A DNA stretch of 45,618 nt from Methylococcales bacterium. Lineage in GTDB: Bacteria > Pseudomonadota > Gammaproteobacteria > Methylococcales > Methylomonadaceae. The translations under genes were made by a program, and so were the position numbers. Below the pieces are notes generated by a model. It was given only the letters and a program-made list of their open reading frames with translations. It was not told where the DNA came from and did no database searches. The first letter of the stretch is position 1. Each line of letters opens with the position of its first letter. Below are positions 15,252-24,302 of the stretch, piece by piece. The stretch lies in contig JAPLRW010000263.1 in assembly GCA_026398935.1 (NCBI GenBank), forward strand, positions 1 through 45,618, given 5' to 3'.

Positions 15252-16982
15252 ATGACTAAATCTCACTCTACCCTGTCACGCCTGATACCTTATTTCCCCA
15301 TCATTGGCTGGCTAAAAACCTATACCCGTCAGGATTTTAATGATGACGTATTTGCAGGCATTATTACGGCTATTTTGCTGGTTCCGCAAGGGATAGCCTA
15401 TGCGATTCTGGCTGGATTACCGCCCGCGCTGGGGCTATACGCGAGTATCCTACCGCCGATTTTTTATGCATTATTAGGTACCAGTCGTACCTTATCGGTA
15501 GGGCCGGTGTCGATTGCCGCCATTATGATTGCCAGTGCCTTGCAAAGCCCTGAGGTTATCGCTTTGGGCAATCCGGTGCAAAGCACCTTGATTCTCTCGG
15601 CGACAAGTGGGGTAATTATGCTGTTAATGGCGTTGTTACGTATGGGCGGACTGGTCAACTTTATCAGTCATCCGGTCTTAACGGGTTTTACCAGCGGTGC
15701 ATCTATTTTGATTATCGCCAGCCAGTTACCGCAGTTAGCCGGATTAAAAAGTCCCGTATGTGGCTTCGATGCCGCGTGTTACAGCGGTTATATACACGGT
15801 TTTAATGCCACCACTTTAGGTATCGCAATCATTGCGCTGAGTGTATTGCTCTTATTCGGTAAACCACTCACCACCTTACTCAAAAAAATGGGTTTGTCAC
15901 TCTCCGTCGTGACCGCGATCAGCAAATGCGGGCCATTACTGACGGTTTTGCTGGGAACTGCGGCGGTCAGTTATTTCAACTTGCACGTACAGCAGCAGGT
16001 TGCCGTTGTTGGGCAGGTTCCTTCTGGCTTTCCGCACTTGAGTCTTGATTTTATAGGTAGCGAGCAATGGCGCGTGTTATTCCCCAGTGCGGCGTTTATC
16101 GCACTCATTGCCTACGTGGAAAGTGTCGCGATTGCGAAAGTAACCGCTAACTTACGCGGTGAAAAAATCATACCCAATCAAGAGCTGATTGCTCTGGGTG
16201 CTGCTAATTTAGCGACCGCACTTTCCGGCGGTATGCCCGTTGCCGGTGGCTTTAGCCGTACCATGGTTAATTTTGCTGCGGGTGCGAAAACACAAATGGC
16301 GATGATTATTGCCGCCGGATTGCTTAGCATAGCGGTGATATTTTTTACCCCCTGGTTTGAACATATTCCCAAAGCCGTATTAGCCGCTATTATTTTGGTC
16401 GCTATTACTCCCTTGGTGCGCTTAAAAAGCATCCTGCACACTTGGCATTATGATCGGGGTGACGGTATCGCCGAAGCAGTAACCTTGCTCGGTGTGTTGG
16501 TCTTGGGCATTGAAGAGGGTATTTCATTAGGGATTATCTTGACCATTGCCAGTCATTTACGCAAAGCCAGTCATCCGCATATCGCCGTGGTGGGGCGTAT
16601 ACCGAATACTGAGCATTTTCGTAACATCAAACGCCACAGTGTGGAAACGTGGCAGCACTTGTTGTTAATTCGTATTGATGAAAGTATCACCTTTACCAAT
16701 ATTGTATACATTGAAGAGTATCTTGCCGCCGAATTAAGACGGCAACCCGATACCAAACATGTGGTGCTTATTTTCACCTCGGTCAGCGATATTGATAGCA
16801 CCGCACTGGACGCGTTGGAGAACTTAAATCATGCCTTACAAGCCGCAGGAAAAACCTTAAATATCTCTGAAGCGAAAGGCCCAGTGATGGATAAGTTGGA
16901 AAAAACCGATTTCATTAAACAATTAAAACCCGGAAAAGTGTTTTTTCGTAATGTTGATGCAGTTAAAGAATTGGCAGGATGA
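15252..16982 (+). CDS. SulP-family anion transporter with STAS domain
   Basis: SulP proteins carry sulfate, bicarbonate or other anions across the inner membrane. The protein (576 residues from the ATG at 15252) has a ~14-span membrane domain with the conserved opening IITAILLVPQGIAYAILAGLPPALGLYAS and GTSRTLSVGP, and the later ALSGGMPVAGGFSRT element. A cytoplasmic STAS domain follows (~440-560) with the SDIDSTAL switch motif. The 20-residue longer version starting at 15192 is unlikely because that codon sits inside a hairpin. Its place between sqr and cydA suggests handling of sulfate or sulfite made by sulfide oxidation, or bicarbonate uptake; direction and substrate are not shown by sequence. 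Confidence 0.9.
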   Translation: MTKSHSTLSRLIPYFPIIGWLKTYTRQDFNDDVFAGIITAILLVPQGIAYAILAGLPPALGLYASILPPIFYALLGTSRTLSVGPVSIAAIMIASALQSPEVIALGNPVQSTLILSATSGVIMLLMALLRMGGLVNFISHPVLTGFTSGASILIIASQLPQLAGLKSPVCGFDAACYSGYIHGFNATTLGIAIIALSVLLLFGKPLTTLLKKMGLSLSVVTAISKCGPLLTVLLGTAAVSYFNLHVQQQVAVVGQVPSGFPHLSLDFIGSEQWRVLFPSAAFIALIAYVESVAIAKVTANLRGEKIIPNQELIALGAANLATALSGGMPVAGGFSRTMVNFAAGAKTQMAMIIAAGLLSIAVIFFTPWFEHIPKAVLAAIILVAITPLVRLKSILHTWHYDRGDGIAEAVTLLGVLVLGIEEGISLGIILTIASHLRKASHPHIAVVGRIPNTEHFRNIKRHSVETWQHLLLIRIDESITFTNIVYIEEYLAAELRRQPDTKHVVLIFTSVSDIDSTALDALENLNHALQAAGKTLNISEAKGPVMDKLEKTDFIKQLKPGKVFFRNVDAVKELAG

Positions 16983-16999
16983 ATAGATGTCGCTATGGA

Positions 17000-17028
17000 T
17001 TGACGGTGCGGGTGTCGTTTCGGAATAG
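17000..17028 (+). promoter_or_regulatory. Possible sigma-70 promoter of the cyd genes
   Basis: TTGACG (17000-17005) is followed after 17 bp by gaatag (17023-17028), a weak -10. It lies 45 bp before the cydA ATG in the 90-bp gap after the SulP gene. The -35 is good and the -10 poor, which would suit an activated promoter. I see no clear FNR or ArcA site. Confidence 0.35.
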
Positions 17029-17072
17029 TAAACTTATACATCACAGTCTAACTAATAGCAAAGGAGCAATAC

Positions 17073-18635
17073 ATGATTTCTGAAAGTGTCGTTGAGTTAT
17101 CGCGTTGGCAATTTGCCGCAACGTCGTTATACCATTTTTTGTTCGTGCCAGTGACATTAGGCTTGACCTTTCTGTTAGCCATCATGGAGTCAACCTACGT
17201 CATGACCGGTAAAGAAATTTACAAGGATATGACGCAGTTTTGGGGGAAATTATTTGGGATAAATTTCGCGCTAGGGGTCACTACTGGCTTGACCATGGAA
17301 TTTGAATTTGGCATGAACTGGTCTTATTTTTCGCAGTATGTGGGAGATGTCTTTGGTGCGCCGCTGGCGATTGAAGGCTTGATGGCCTTCTTTCTGGAGT
17401 CGACTTTTGTTGGTCTGTTTTTCTTCGGCTGGGATAAGCTAAGTAGAGGGCAGCATTTAGCCGTGACTTGGCTAGTTGCGTTAGGCTCTAATTTATCGGC
17501 GCTGTGGATTTTAGTGGCAAACGGCTGGATGCAAAATCCAGTGGGTGCGGAATTCAATCCTGAAACCATGCGTATGGAAATTACCAGTTTTGCGCAGTTA
17601 TTATTTAACCCCGCCGCACAAGTGAAGTTTGTACATACCGTTGCGGCTGGCTACGCGACGGCATCCGCGTTTGTATTAGGTATCAGTGCATATTATATTT
17701 TGAAAGGGCGGGATACCGCTTTTGCCCGCCGCTCGTATACTATCGCTGCAGGCTTTGGTTTAGCAGCCACCTTGTCAGTGATCGTGTTAGGAGATGAAAG
17801 CGGTTATACCGATGGTGAGGTACAGAAAGCCAAATTGGCCGCTATTGAAGCGGAATGGCATACCGAACCAGCGCCAGCGTCATTTACCGTCATTGGCTTG
17901 CCTGACCAAGATAAAATGGAAACGCGTTATGCTGTTCAAATTCCTTGGGTACTGGGGTTAATTGGTACGCGCTCAGCAGATACGCCAATTACCGGCTTAG
18001 TGGATATTCTGGAAAAAAACCGTGGCCGGGTGCGTAACGGTATGAAAGCGTATGCGCTATTGCAGATATTAAGAACCGGGGGAATGGATGCCACAACGCT
18101 GGCTGAGTTTAACCGTTATAAACAAGATTTAGGCTATGGTCTGCTACTGAAACGCTATACCGAAACCGTGCTTGATGCGACAGATGAACAAATAGAGTTG
18201 GCGGCTAAGTATTCACTCCCGCGTGTCGTGCCCTTATTTTGGACATTCAGGGTCATGGTATTGTGCGGATTTATTATGTTGGGCGTGTTCTTTTATGCGT
18301 TTATTGCCAGCTCAGTGCGTAAATGTAGACAAGCGTTATTGTTGCGCTTAAGCGTCGCCATTATGCCCTTGCCGTGGATTGCGTGTGAAACTGGCTGGTT
18401 TGTCGCGGAATTTGGCCGTCAGCCGTGGACGATTGCAGAAATATTACCGACATTTTTAAGTGCCTCTTCTTTAACCGAATTAGATATGTATTTGAGTTTA
18501 GCCGGCTATATAGGGCTGTATACGCTATTTTTAGTCATTGAACTGTTTTTAATGCTTAAATTCATTAAATTGGGGCCTAGCAGCTTGCATAAAGGCCGTT
18601 ATCATTTTGAAATTGCCGAAGGAGTTGCGCCATGA
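17073..18635 (+). CDS. cydA: Cytochrome bd ubiquinol oxidase subunit I
   Basis: CydA binds hemes b558, b595 and d and oxidises quinol while reducing O2 to water. Heme ligands are visible: His21 in TSLYHFLF (b595), His in VKFVHTVAAGY (b558) and Met in FWTFRVMVLCG (b558). The quinol-linked GRQPW motif is present near residue 450. At 520 residues with a long region between helices 6 and 7 it is the E. coli-type long Q-loop class, not CIO. AAAGGAG precedes the ATG. It overlaps cydB by 4 bp (ATGA). Cytochrome bd is known to resist sulfide, which fits the sqr neighbourhood. Confidence 0.97.
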   Translation: MISESVVELSRWQFAATSLYHFLFVPVTLGLTFLLAIMESTYVMTGKEIYKDMTQFWGKLFGINFALGVTTGLTMEFEFGMNWSYFSQYVGDVFGAPLAIEGLMAFFLESTFVGLFFFGWDKLSRGQHLAVTWLVALGSNLSALWILVANGWMQNPVGAEFNPETMRMEITSFAQLLFNPAAQVKFVHTVAAGYATASAFVLGISAYYILKGRDTAFARRSYTIAAGFGLAATLSVIVLGDESGYTDGEVQKAKLAAIEAEWHTEPAPASFTVIGLPDQDKMETRYAVQIPWVLGLIGTRSADTPITGLVDILEKNRGRVRNGMKAYALLQILRTGGMDATTLAEFNRYKQDLGYGLLLKRYTETVLDATDEQIELAAKYSLPRVVPLFWTFRVMVLCGFIMLGVFFYAFIASSVRKCRQALLLRLSVAIMPLPWIACETGWFVAEFGRQPWTIAEILPTFLSASSLTELDMYLSLAGYIGLYTLFLVIELFLMLKFIKLGPSSLHKGRYHFEIAEGVAP

Positions 18636-19771
18636 TTTTTGATTACGAAACATTGCGTTTAATCTGGTGGCTTTTTTTAGGCGTTTTACTGATCGGCTTT
18701 GCGATTATGGGTGGCTTCGATTTGGGCGTAGCGATGTTGCTGCCTTTTTTGGGTAAAAACGATAGCGAACGGCGGGTGATCATTAATTCGATTCGGGCAA
18801 CATGGGAAGGTAATCACGTGTGGTTTGTCACCGCAGGGGGCGCGCTTTTTGCAGCATGGCCTCCCGCCTATGCGGTCGCGTTTTCAGGGTTTTATTTTGC
18901 GTTACTCTTAACCTTATTTGCCTTGTTTTTACGCCCCATAGGGTTTGACTACCGCAGTAAATTACCCAGTCAACGCTGGCGCAGTAACTGGGATAACGCC
19001 TTATTTGTCGGCGGTTTTGTACCGGCGTTAATTTTTGGCGTGGCTTTTGGGAATTTATTAGTTGGCGTGCCATTTCACTTTGATAATGATATGCGTATCT
19101 TTTATGAGGGCAGTTTTTGGGGATTATTAAACCCATTCGCCTTGTTGGCGGGTTTGGTGAGCTTAAGCATGTTACTGATGCACGGTGCAGTGTATTTACA
19201 GGTAAAAACGGACGACGTTATTTATCAGCGCTGTAAAACAATCGTGCCGATTTTTGCGGGAATAACGTTGCTGGCATTTGGCTTGGCGGGTATTTGGGTG
19301 GCTAATCTGAATGGCTACCACATTAGCTCGGTGATTCAACCTAACGCGGCGTCCAATCCTTTATTAAAACAGGTCACTCAAGCGCCCGGATTATGGTTGG
19401 ATAATTACCAGCAGCGCCCGCTTTTGTGGCTGATACCGGGATTGGCTTTTATCGCGGGTATCGTTACCTCGGTATTGTCAAAAAATGACCGTCCAGGACT
19501 GGCTTTCATCAGTAGTTCCTTGATGTTAAGCAGTATTATCCTGACGGCTGGGTGCGCCATGTTTCCGTTCCTTATTCCTTCCAGCAGTGCATTAAGTAGT
19601 TCATTAACGGTATGGGATGCGAGTGCGTCACATAAAACCTTGAGTATTATTTTCTGGGTAACGGTGATTTTTTTGCCGCTGATTATTATTTACACCAGTT
19701 GGGTGTTTCGGGTGTTACGCGGAAAAATAACCGTCGCACACATTAAAGCCAACGATCATACTGCTTATTAG
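18632..19771 (+). CDS. cydB: Cytochrome bd ubiquinol oxidase subunit II
   Basis: CydB is the second large membrane subunit of the bd oxidase. The N-terminus LIGFAIMGGFDLGVAMLLPFLG and the following ATWEGNHVWFVTAGGALFAAWP are highly characteristic, and about eight hydrophobic segments are seen over 379 residues, the normal length. The start overlaps the cydA stop, so translation is coupled. The next gene starts 9 bp after its stop, with AGGAG in the gap, and encodes the CydX-like small subunit fused to another domain. Confidence 0.97.
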   Translation: MIFDYETLRLIWWLFLGVLLIGFAIMGGFDLGVAMLLPFLGKNDSERRVIINSIRATWEGNHVWFVTAGGALFAAWPPAYAVAFSGFYFALLLTLFALFLRPIGFDYRSKLPSQRWRSNWDNALFVGGFVPALIFGVAFGNLLVGVPFHFDNDMRIFYEGSFWGLLNPFALLAGLVSLSMLLMHGAVYLQVKTDDVIYQRCKTIVPIFAGITLLAFGLAGIWVANLNGYHISSVIQPNAASNPLLKQVTQAPGLWLDNYQQRPLLWLIPGLAFIAGIVTSVLSKNDRPGLAFISSSLMLSSIILTAGCAMFPFLIPSSSALSSSLTVWDASASHKTLSIIFWVTVIFLPLIIIYTSWVFRVLRGKITVAHIKANDHTAY

Positions 19772-19780
19772 GAGCTTGCC

Positions 19781-20359
19781 ATGTGGTACTTTACTTGGAT
19801 ATTGGGATTATTGCTGGCGTGCTCATTGGGTATCATTAATGTATTGCGTATGGAAGCGCATGAAACTTGGATCAAAGAACATATACGTCTGGACGCCCTA
19901 ACGCAGTTATTGGCTAAAGAATCCATGTTGACCCGATTGAAAGAAAAGGTGGAAAACTCCCGGTTGAATGGTTTTCCTTTTTCGATTGTACTGATCAGTT
20001 TAAAAGACTTTGATAGCCGTAATCAGTTGCTTGATTATGAGCTGGATGCGGTGTTACGCAATGTTGCAGATCATATTAAAGCAGAAATTAGAGGGGGCAT
20101 TGATATTGCGGCACGAATGGATAAGCAAGAGTTTTTGATTGCGTTGCCGGGCTCTTCCTTACAAAAAGCTAATAGTATTGCAGCGCAGTTTAAGCAAGAT
20201 ATTCTTGAACAGATTAAAGCCCCCAGAGATTTAGTTGTGCAGGTTGCAGTCGGTGCAGCGGAATATGTCGCGCAACACGCCGAATTTGGCAGCAATCCGG
20301 TGGCTTTAGTACAGGATGTTGACGCATTGCTGCGTATTGCAACGCAAAACAAGCACTAA
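19781..20359 (+). CDS. CydX small subunit fused to degenerate GGDEF domain
   Basis: Residues 1-28 begin MWYFTWILGLLLACSLGII, almost the same as E. coli CydX (MWYFAWILG, LLACS), the single-helix subunit that stabilises cytochrome bd. Instead of ending at ~37 residues, the frame continues without break to 192. Residues ~37-190 follow the GGDEF fold: LDALTQLLAKESML (usual DxLTGLxNR), FSIVLISLKDF, DIAARMDKQEFLIALPGSS and a final VDALLRIA helix. The GGDEF site reads DKQEF (114-118) and both metal aspartates of DxD are Ser73 and Lys75, so diguanylate cyclase activity is very unlikely. The domain would face the cytoplasm if CydX has its known orientation. Position, spacing and ribosome site are exactly those of cydX. 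I know of no described protein of this type. Confidence 0.9.
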   Translation: MWYFTWILGLLLACSLGIINVLRMEAHETWIKEHIRLDALTQLLAKESMLTRLKEKVENSRLNGFPFSIVLISLKDFDSRNQLLDYELDAVLRNVADHIKAEIRGGIDIAARMDKQEFLIALPGSSLQKANSIAAQFKQDILEQIKAPRDLVVQVAVGAAEYVAQHAEFGSNPVALVQDVDALLRIATQNKH

Positions 20360-20387
20360 GGCGATTGTTCAATACCGTGGTCAAGTA

Positions 20388-21032
20388 TTACTGAGGCACT
20401 CTATCGAGTATTGCCAGCGCCGCGATTAATGCCAGTGTTGCCGGTATCAAAAAATAGGGGCCGAAGAACCACAATATGATGGGTAAGCTAAAAAAGAACA
20501 TACGCGTACCCAAGGTATAGTAACGACCCGCTCTGTTTAAATAGGCGCAGGTTTGATGGAATAAGTTGCGTTCAGTACCCGTATTATTAGGCAGGTTAAT
20601 CATATAACCAACGTGATTGAAAAAACGGATGGACATGGCGAAACAGAAAAAAGCCATAAAAAAATCCAACAGTAATAAGCCCAGCTTTATTTGCCATAAC
20701 TGGCTGGTTACGCTGAGCGCTACACTGTGCGGATACCATTGCGCCGCCCACTCCCCGATTTTTGGACTTAAATTTAAACTACCGATGATTAATAATACTG
20801 CCGTTGACGCCATAAAGTTGGCTGCCATGACCGAGTTGCGCAAGGTTTGAATGGCAAGGATTTCCAATTTACCGTTATTCGTCATAATCAGGTCAACCCA
20901 TTGCCGTCTAATGCTAGCATTTAGCGTATGTACACTGGAATCGGGTGCGCGGCGAGTGCGGCGCGCTAAGTAAATATAGTAAGCCCATACCAATAAGCAA
21001 CTGCATAAAAACGCCATAATATCGTGTGACAT
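20388..21032 (-). CDS. DUF599 family membrane protein
   Basis: The ~214-residue product has four to five transmembrane segments: one at the N-terminus (FLCSCLLVWAYYIYL), two in the middle (NFMASTAVLLIIGSL and IKLGLLLLDFFMAFFCFAMSIRFF) and one or two at the end. The pattern RRQWVD, IQTLRNSVMAANFMASTA and FNHVGYMINL is typical of DUF599, a family without known function. The ATG at 21032 has AAGGAGT at ideal spacing, so the longer version from 21086 is wrong. It is on the opposite strand, convergent with the CydX-GGDEF gene (28-bp gap) and divergent from the chemoreceptor-rhodanese gene, so it interrupts the cyd set. Confidence 0.85.
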   Translation of the reverse strand: MSHDIMAFLCSCLLVWAYYIYLARRTRRAPDSSVHTLNASIRRQWVDLIMTNNGKLEILAIQTLRNSVMAANFMASTAVLLIIGSLNLSPKIGEWAAQWYPHSVALSVTSQLWQIKLGLLLLDFFMAFFCFAMSIRFFNHVGYMINLPNNTGTERNLFHQTCAYLNRAGRYYTLGTRMFFFSLPIILWFFGPYFLIPATLALIAALAILDRVPQ

Positions 21033-21182
21033 GTTATTTACTCCTTGATAAGGCTGCTTGACTCTAATATCAGACCCGCGCAGCACGCTGCCCTTCGCGG
21101 CTTATGAATGTATAAACAGTTATTACAACCCTATTCTTTTTTACACTATACTCAACTTATTAACACGACGGAATACCGAATA

Positions 21183-22553
21183 ATGTTTATTTACTTTCTT
21201 TTATGCATTTCATCCGCCTTAATAGCTGGCGTTACAGGTTGGTATTTTGGTCGTTCTGGTCAACCAGTTCCTCAAAAAGACGCTCAAGACGATCTCTTAT
21301 TGAAGTTTACGAGTGTATTAGAAAAAAATCAGCAGGAAATAAACGCATTTTCGCAGCAGCTCAGCCACGCCAATGAACAACTGCTGAGTGCTCAGTGTGG
21401 GCAATTACATGATGTTTTTTTAAATAATGGCCGCAGTGTCGACGCTTTGTTATTAAAACAGACGCAAGCATTGGATGCCGTGCATCAAGAAAAAAACACC
21501 CTTGCTGAAAAATTCACCTTAACCAATGAGCAATTGGTTGTAACGCAACGCGATCAATTGAATGAAGCTTTTTTAATCAATGGTCGCAGTACTGAATCTA
21601 TTACCAGTGAGCTTAAAGCCGCGCAAGAATCGGTAAATATGGCTTTTTCTGTTTTACCTGAACTGTATGATTCCAGTCGGAAAATGAGTGATACCACGCA
21701 ACAAAGCAAACAGCAGATTCAGGCGTTGTCGCAGTCGGTTAATTCTTGGCAGGGATCCATTGCTATATTGCAAAGTATTTTGACGCTGATTGATGGTATT
21801 CATCAAAAATCAATTCAAATCAGAGACGTTTCTTTTGAGGCTAATTTGCTGGCGCTTAATGCATCGATTGAAGCCGCGAAAGCGGGCGATCATGGGCGGG
21901 GCTTCGCGGTAGTCGCTGAAAGTATGCGCGCACTGTCTAAAAAAAGTGCTTCGGCGTCTATGGAAATCAATACTTCCGTAGCATTAACCCGCAAGGAAGT
22001 GTTCAGTATCGTCAAAGGCATTGAGAGCAGCGTTGGTTTATTATCGGATGTATCGGCGGCGGTGACGAAACAATTTTCATACATTGAAACAGAAGTGACC
22101 GCTATTGAAAATATTGCGCAACAATCCTCACTGAGCGCCGATATTGCTAAGGAAAAATTTGAACAAATAAATGCGAAAGTCAATGTACAGCTGGAAGACA
22201 TTAGTAAGCTATTAGCAGATGCGATGGGGGTTGTAACCGGAAATAAAATTAAAGATGTTTCTCCCTCGGCTGATTTTACCGGTATGAAAATTATTGATGT
22301 ACGTAGGAAAGACGAATTTAATGGTGATTTGGGGCATATTAACGGGGCGGAGCTGATCTGTTTACAGGAAAATTTTGAAGGACGTATTCAACGCTTAAAT
22401 AAAGACGTGCCGCATTTGTTTGTTTGTCGCAGCGGTGGGCGTTCTGCCAGAGCGGCGCGTATTGCTTTAGCGCACGGTTTTACAAAAGTGTATAACATGG
22501 AAGGCGGAATGTTGGCTTGGGATAAGATTTATGGCACTCAGGTACTTAATTAA
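21183..22553 (+). CDS. Membrane-anchored chemoreceptor signalling domain fused to rhodanese
   Basis: The ~456-residue protein has one N-terminal transmembrane helix (MFIYFLLCISSALIAGV, 1-20) and no periplasmic sensor domain. A coiled coil follows, with a 51-residue duplication (ANEQLLSAQ...NNGRS and TNEQLVVTQ...INGRS). The methyl-accepting signalling tip is intact at ~217-247 (ANLLALNASIEAAKAG, GRGFAVVAES). Residues ~365-456 form a rhodanese domain with active loop CRSGGRS (Cys ~415). Rhodaneses carry persulfide on this cysteine, so the protein may report sulfane sulfur to CheA/CheW. There is no CheR-binding tail. I prefer the ATG at 21183 to the upstream start at 21108, which adds 25 residues before the helix. 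Placed between cydABX and cydDC. Confidence 0.92.
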   Translation: MFIYFLLCISSALIAGVTGWYFGRSGQPVPQKDAQDDLLLKFTSVLEKNQQEINAFSQQLSHANEQLLSAQCGQLHDVFLNNGRSVDALLLKQTQALDAVHQEKNTLAEKFTLTNEQLVVTQRDQLNEAFLINGRSTESITSELKAAQESVNMAFSVLPELYDSSRKMSDTTQQSKQQIQALSQSVNSWQGSIAILQSILTLIDGIHQKSIQIRDVSFEANLLALNASIEAAKAGDHGRGFAVVAESMRALSKKSASASMEINTSVALTRKEVFSIVKGIESSVGLLSDVSAAVTKQFSYIETEVTAIENIAQQSSLSADIAKEKFEQINAKVNVQLEDISKLLADAMGVVTGNKIKDVSPSADFTGMKIIDVRRKDEFNGDLGHINGAELICLQENFEGRIQRLNKDVPHLFVCRSGGRSARAARIALAHGFTKVYNMEGGMLAWDKIYGTQVLN

Positions 22554-22595
22554 GCGATATTTCCCTAAAACGCTCCTTATTCCTAATGACTATCC

Positions 22596-24302
22596 GTGCC
22601 GCTAACCGAATCCGATAACCAGCAGTATTTCGATAAAAGCAAACTGAGAGAGAAGGCCGGCGGGGATTGGCTGCGAATGCACGGTAAAACCGTGCGTAAA
22701 CAGACTTTTCTGGCGGCTATGGCGGGCATCATTAACGGTCTTGGTGTTATTGTGCAAGCTTGGCTATTCGCCTTTATTCTGCAAGCCGTTATCATTGAGC
22801 ATATAGCCTTACCGCTGCTCATTATGCCTTTTGTAATCGTGATTGGCGTTTTTTTATTGCGCAGTGGCTGTGTGTACGCACAACAAATCTGCGGCTTTGA
22901 AGCAGGCGCACAGGTCAGGGCGCAAGTAAGGCAAGCGTTAGCTGATAAATGTTTAAAACTCAGGCCTGCTTATTTTAAGCAGCGGCAAAGCGGCGAGTTG
23001 GCGGCGGTGACCTTAGAACAAGTTGATGCACTGGAGCTGTATTTTACGCGTTATTGCCCGCAACAAATTATTGTTGGTGTGTTGCCTGTTATTATGATTG
23101 CGGTGGTGATGCCGATCAATTGGGTAGTTGGGCTGATATTTTTATGCACGGGGCCGCTAGTGCCGGTTTTTATGGCGCTAATCGGCATGGGTGCGGCAGC
23201 GGCTAACCGTAATCAGTTTTTAGTGATGACCCGAATGAACGGGTATTTTCTGGATCGGTTACAAGGATTATCGACATTAAAGCTGTTTGGTCAGGCTAGT
23301 CGAGAACTTGATACCATCAATAGAGTGGCGGATGATTTTCGTGAGAAAACCATGCAGGTATTGCGCATTGCGTTTTTATCCTCGGCTGTTTTAGAGTTTT
23401 TTAGCGCCGTCGCCGTGGCTCTGGTGGCGGTTTATGTCGGATTGGGGTTGTTAGGGCGGATACAGATTGGGCCTGCAAACGGTGTTCAGTTCAAAGAGGC
23501 GTTGTTTGTGCTGTTGCTTGCGCCAGAGTTTTTTATGCCCCTCAGGCAATTGGCGGCATTTTATCATGACCGTGCCGCTGCATTGGGTGCTGCTGATGCT
23601 ATCCTTGCTATTCTGGAGCAAGATGAAGCGCAATTTAAACCGTGTAGGGATGTGCCGCGCAGCATAATTGCATTCCACAATGTCAGTAAACGCTATGGCA
23701 AGCGTGATGTTTTAACCACGATTAATGTAGAGATTCATGTAGGTGAAAAAATTGCCTTAGTGGGTGCGTCCGGTGCGGGAAAAACAACGCTATTTAATCT
23801 ATTATTGGGCTTTGAAGTTAGTACTGAAGGCACTGTTTTTCTCAATGGTACAGCCATCAATCCCACGCTTGCCGCACAATCCATTGCCTGGGTTGGGCAA
23901 AACGCCTATATTTTTCAAGGCAGTATCCGTGATAACATTGCGCTAGCTGATCCTCATGCGTCCGAGCAACGTATTTCTAATGCCGCTAATGCCGCTGGCG
24001 TGACCGAGTTCAGTGCGCAATTAGCTGATGGATTGCTGACATTAATCGGTGAGCGCGGTTTTGGCTTGTCTGGTGGTCAAATACAACGCATTGCACTCGC
24101 CAGAGCGTTTTTAAAACACGCGGATATTATTTTACTGGACGAGCCTACGGCTAACCTGGATGCCAGCAATAAGCATAAATTGCTGGATGTCATTGATGAA
24201 TTATTTAAGGCTAAAACCCTGATTATTGCCAGCCATGATGATGCGGTTATTCGGCGCATGGATCGAAAAATCCTGTTGCATCATGGACGGGTGCAATTAT
24301 GA
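22596..24302 (+). CDS. cydD: CydD, thiol exporter ABC subunit
   Basis: CydDC exports glutathione and cysteine to the periplasm and is required for cytochrome bd assembly. This 568-residue half-transporter has six membrane helices (to ~310) with the family motif GPLVPVFMALIGMGAAAANR and FLDRLQGLSTLKLFG. The ABC domain follows, with Walker A GASGAGKTT, signature LSGGQIQR, Walker B IILLDEPTANLD and the switch His in ASHDD. The frame starts with GTG at 22596, 42 bp after the chemoreceptor gene; no ATG is available before MHGKTVRK at ~29. It overlaps cydC by 4 bp. Confidence 0.95.
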   Translation: MPLTESDNQQYFDKSKLREKAGGDWLRMHGKTVRKQTFLAAMAGIINGLGVIVQAWLFAFILQAVIIEHIALPLLIMPFVIVIGVFLLRSGCVYAQQICGFEAGAQVRAQVRQALADKCLKLRPAYFKQRQSGELAAVTLEQVDALELYFTRYCPQQIIVGVLPVIMIAVVMPINWVVGLIFLCTGPLVPVFMALIGMGAAAANRNQFLVMTRMNGYFLDRLQGLSTLKLFGQASRELDTINRVADDFREKTMQVLRIAFLSSAVLEFFSAVAVALVAVYVGLGLLGRIQIGPANGVQFKEALFVLLLAPEFFMPLRQLAAFYHDRAAALGAADAILAILEQDEAQFKPCRDVPRSIIAFHNVSKRYGKRDVLTTINVEIHVGEKIALVGASGAGKTTLFNLLLGFEVSTEGTVFLNGTAINPTLAAQSIAWVGQNAYIFQGSIRDNIALADPHASEQRISNAANAAGVTEFSAQLADGLLTLIGERGFGLSGGQIQRIALARAFLKHADIILLDEPTANLDASNKHKLLDVIDELFKAKTLIIASHDDAVIRRMDRKILLHHGRVQL

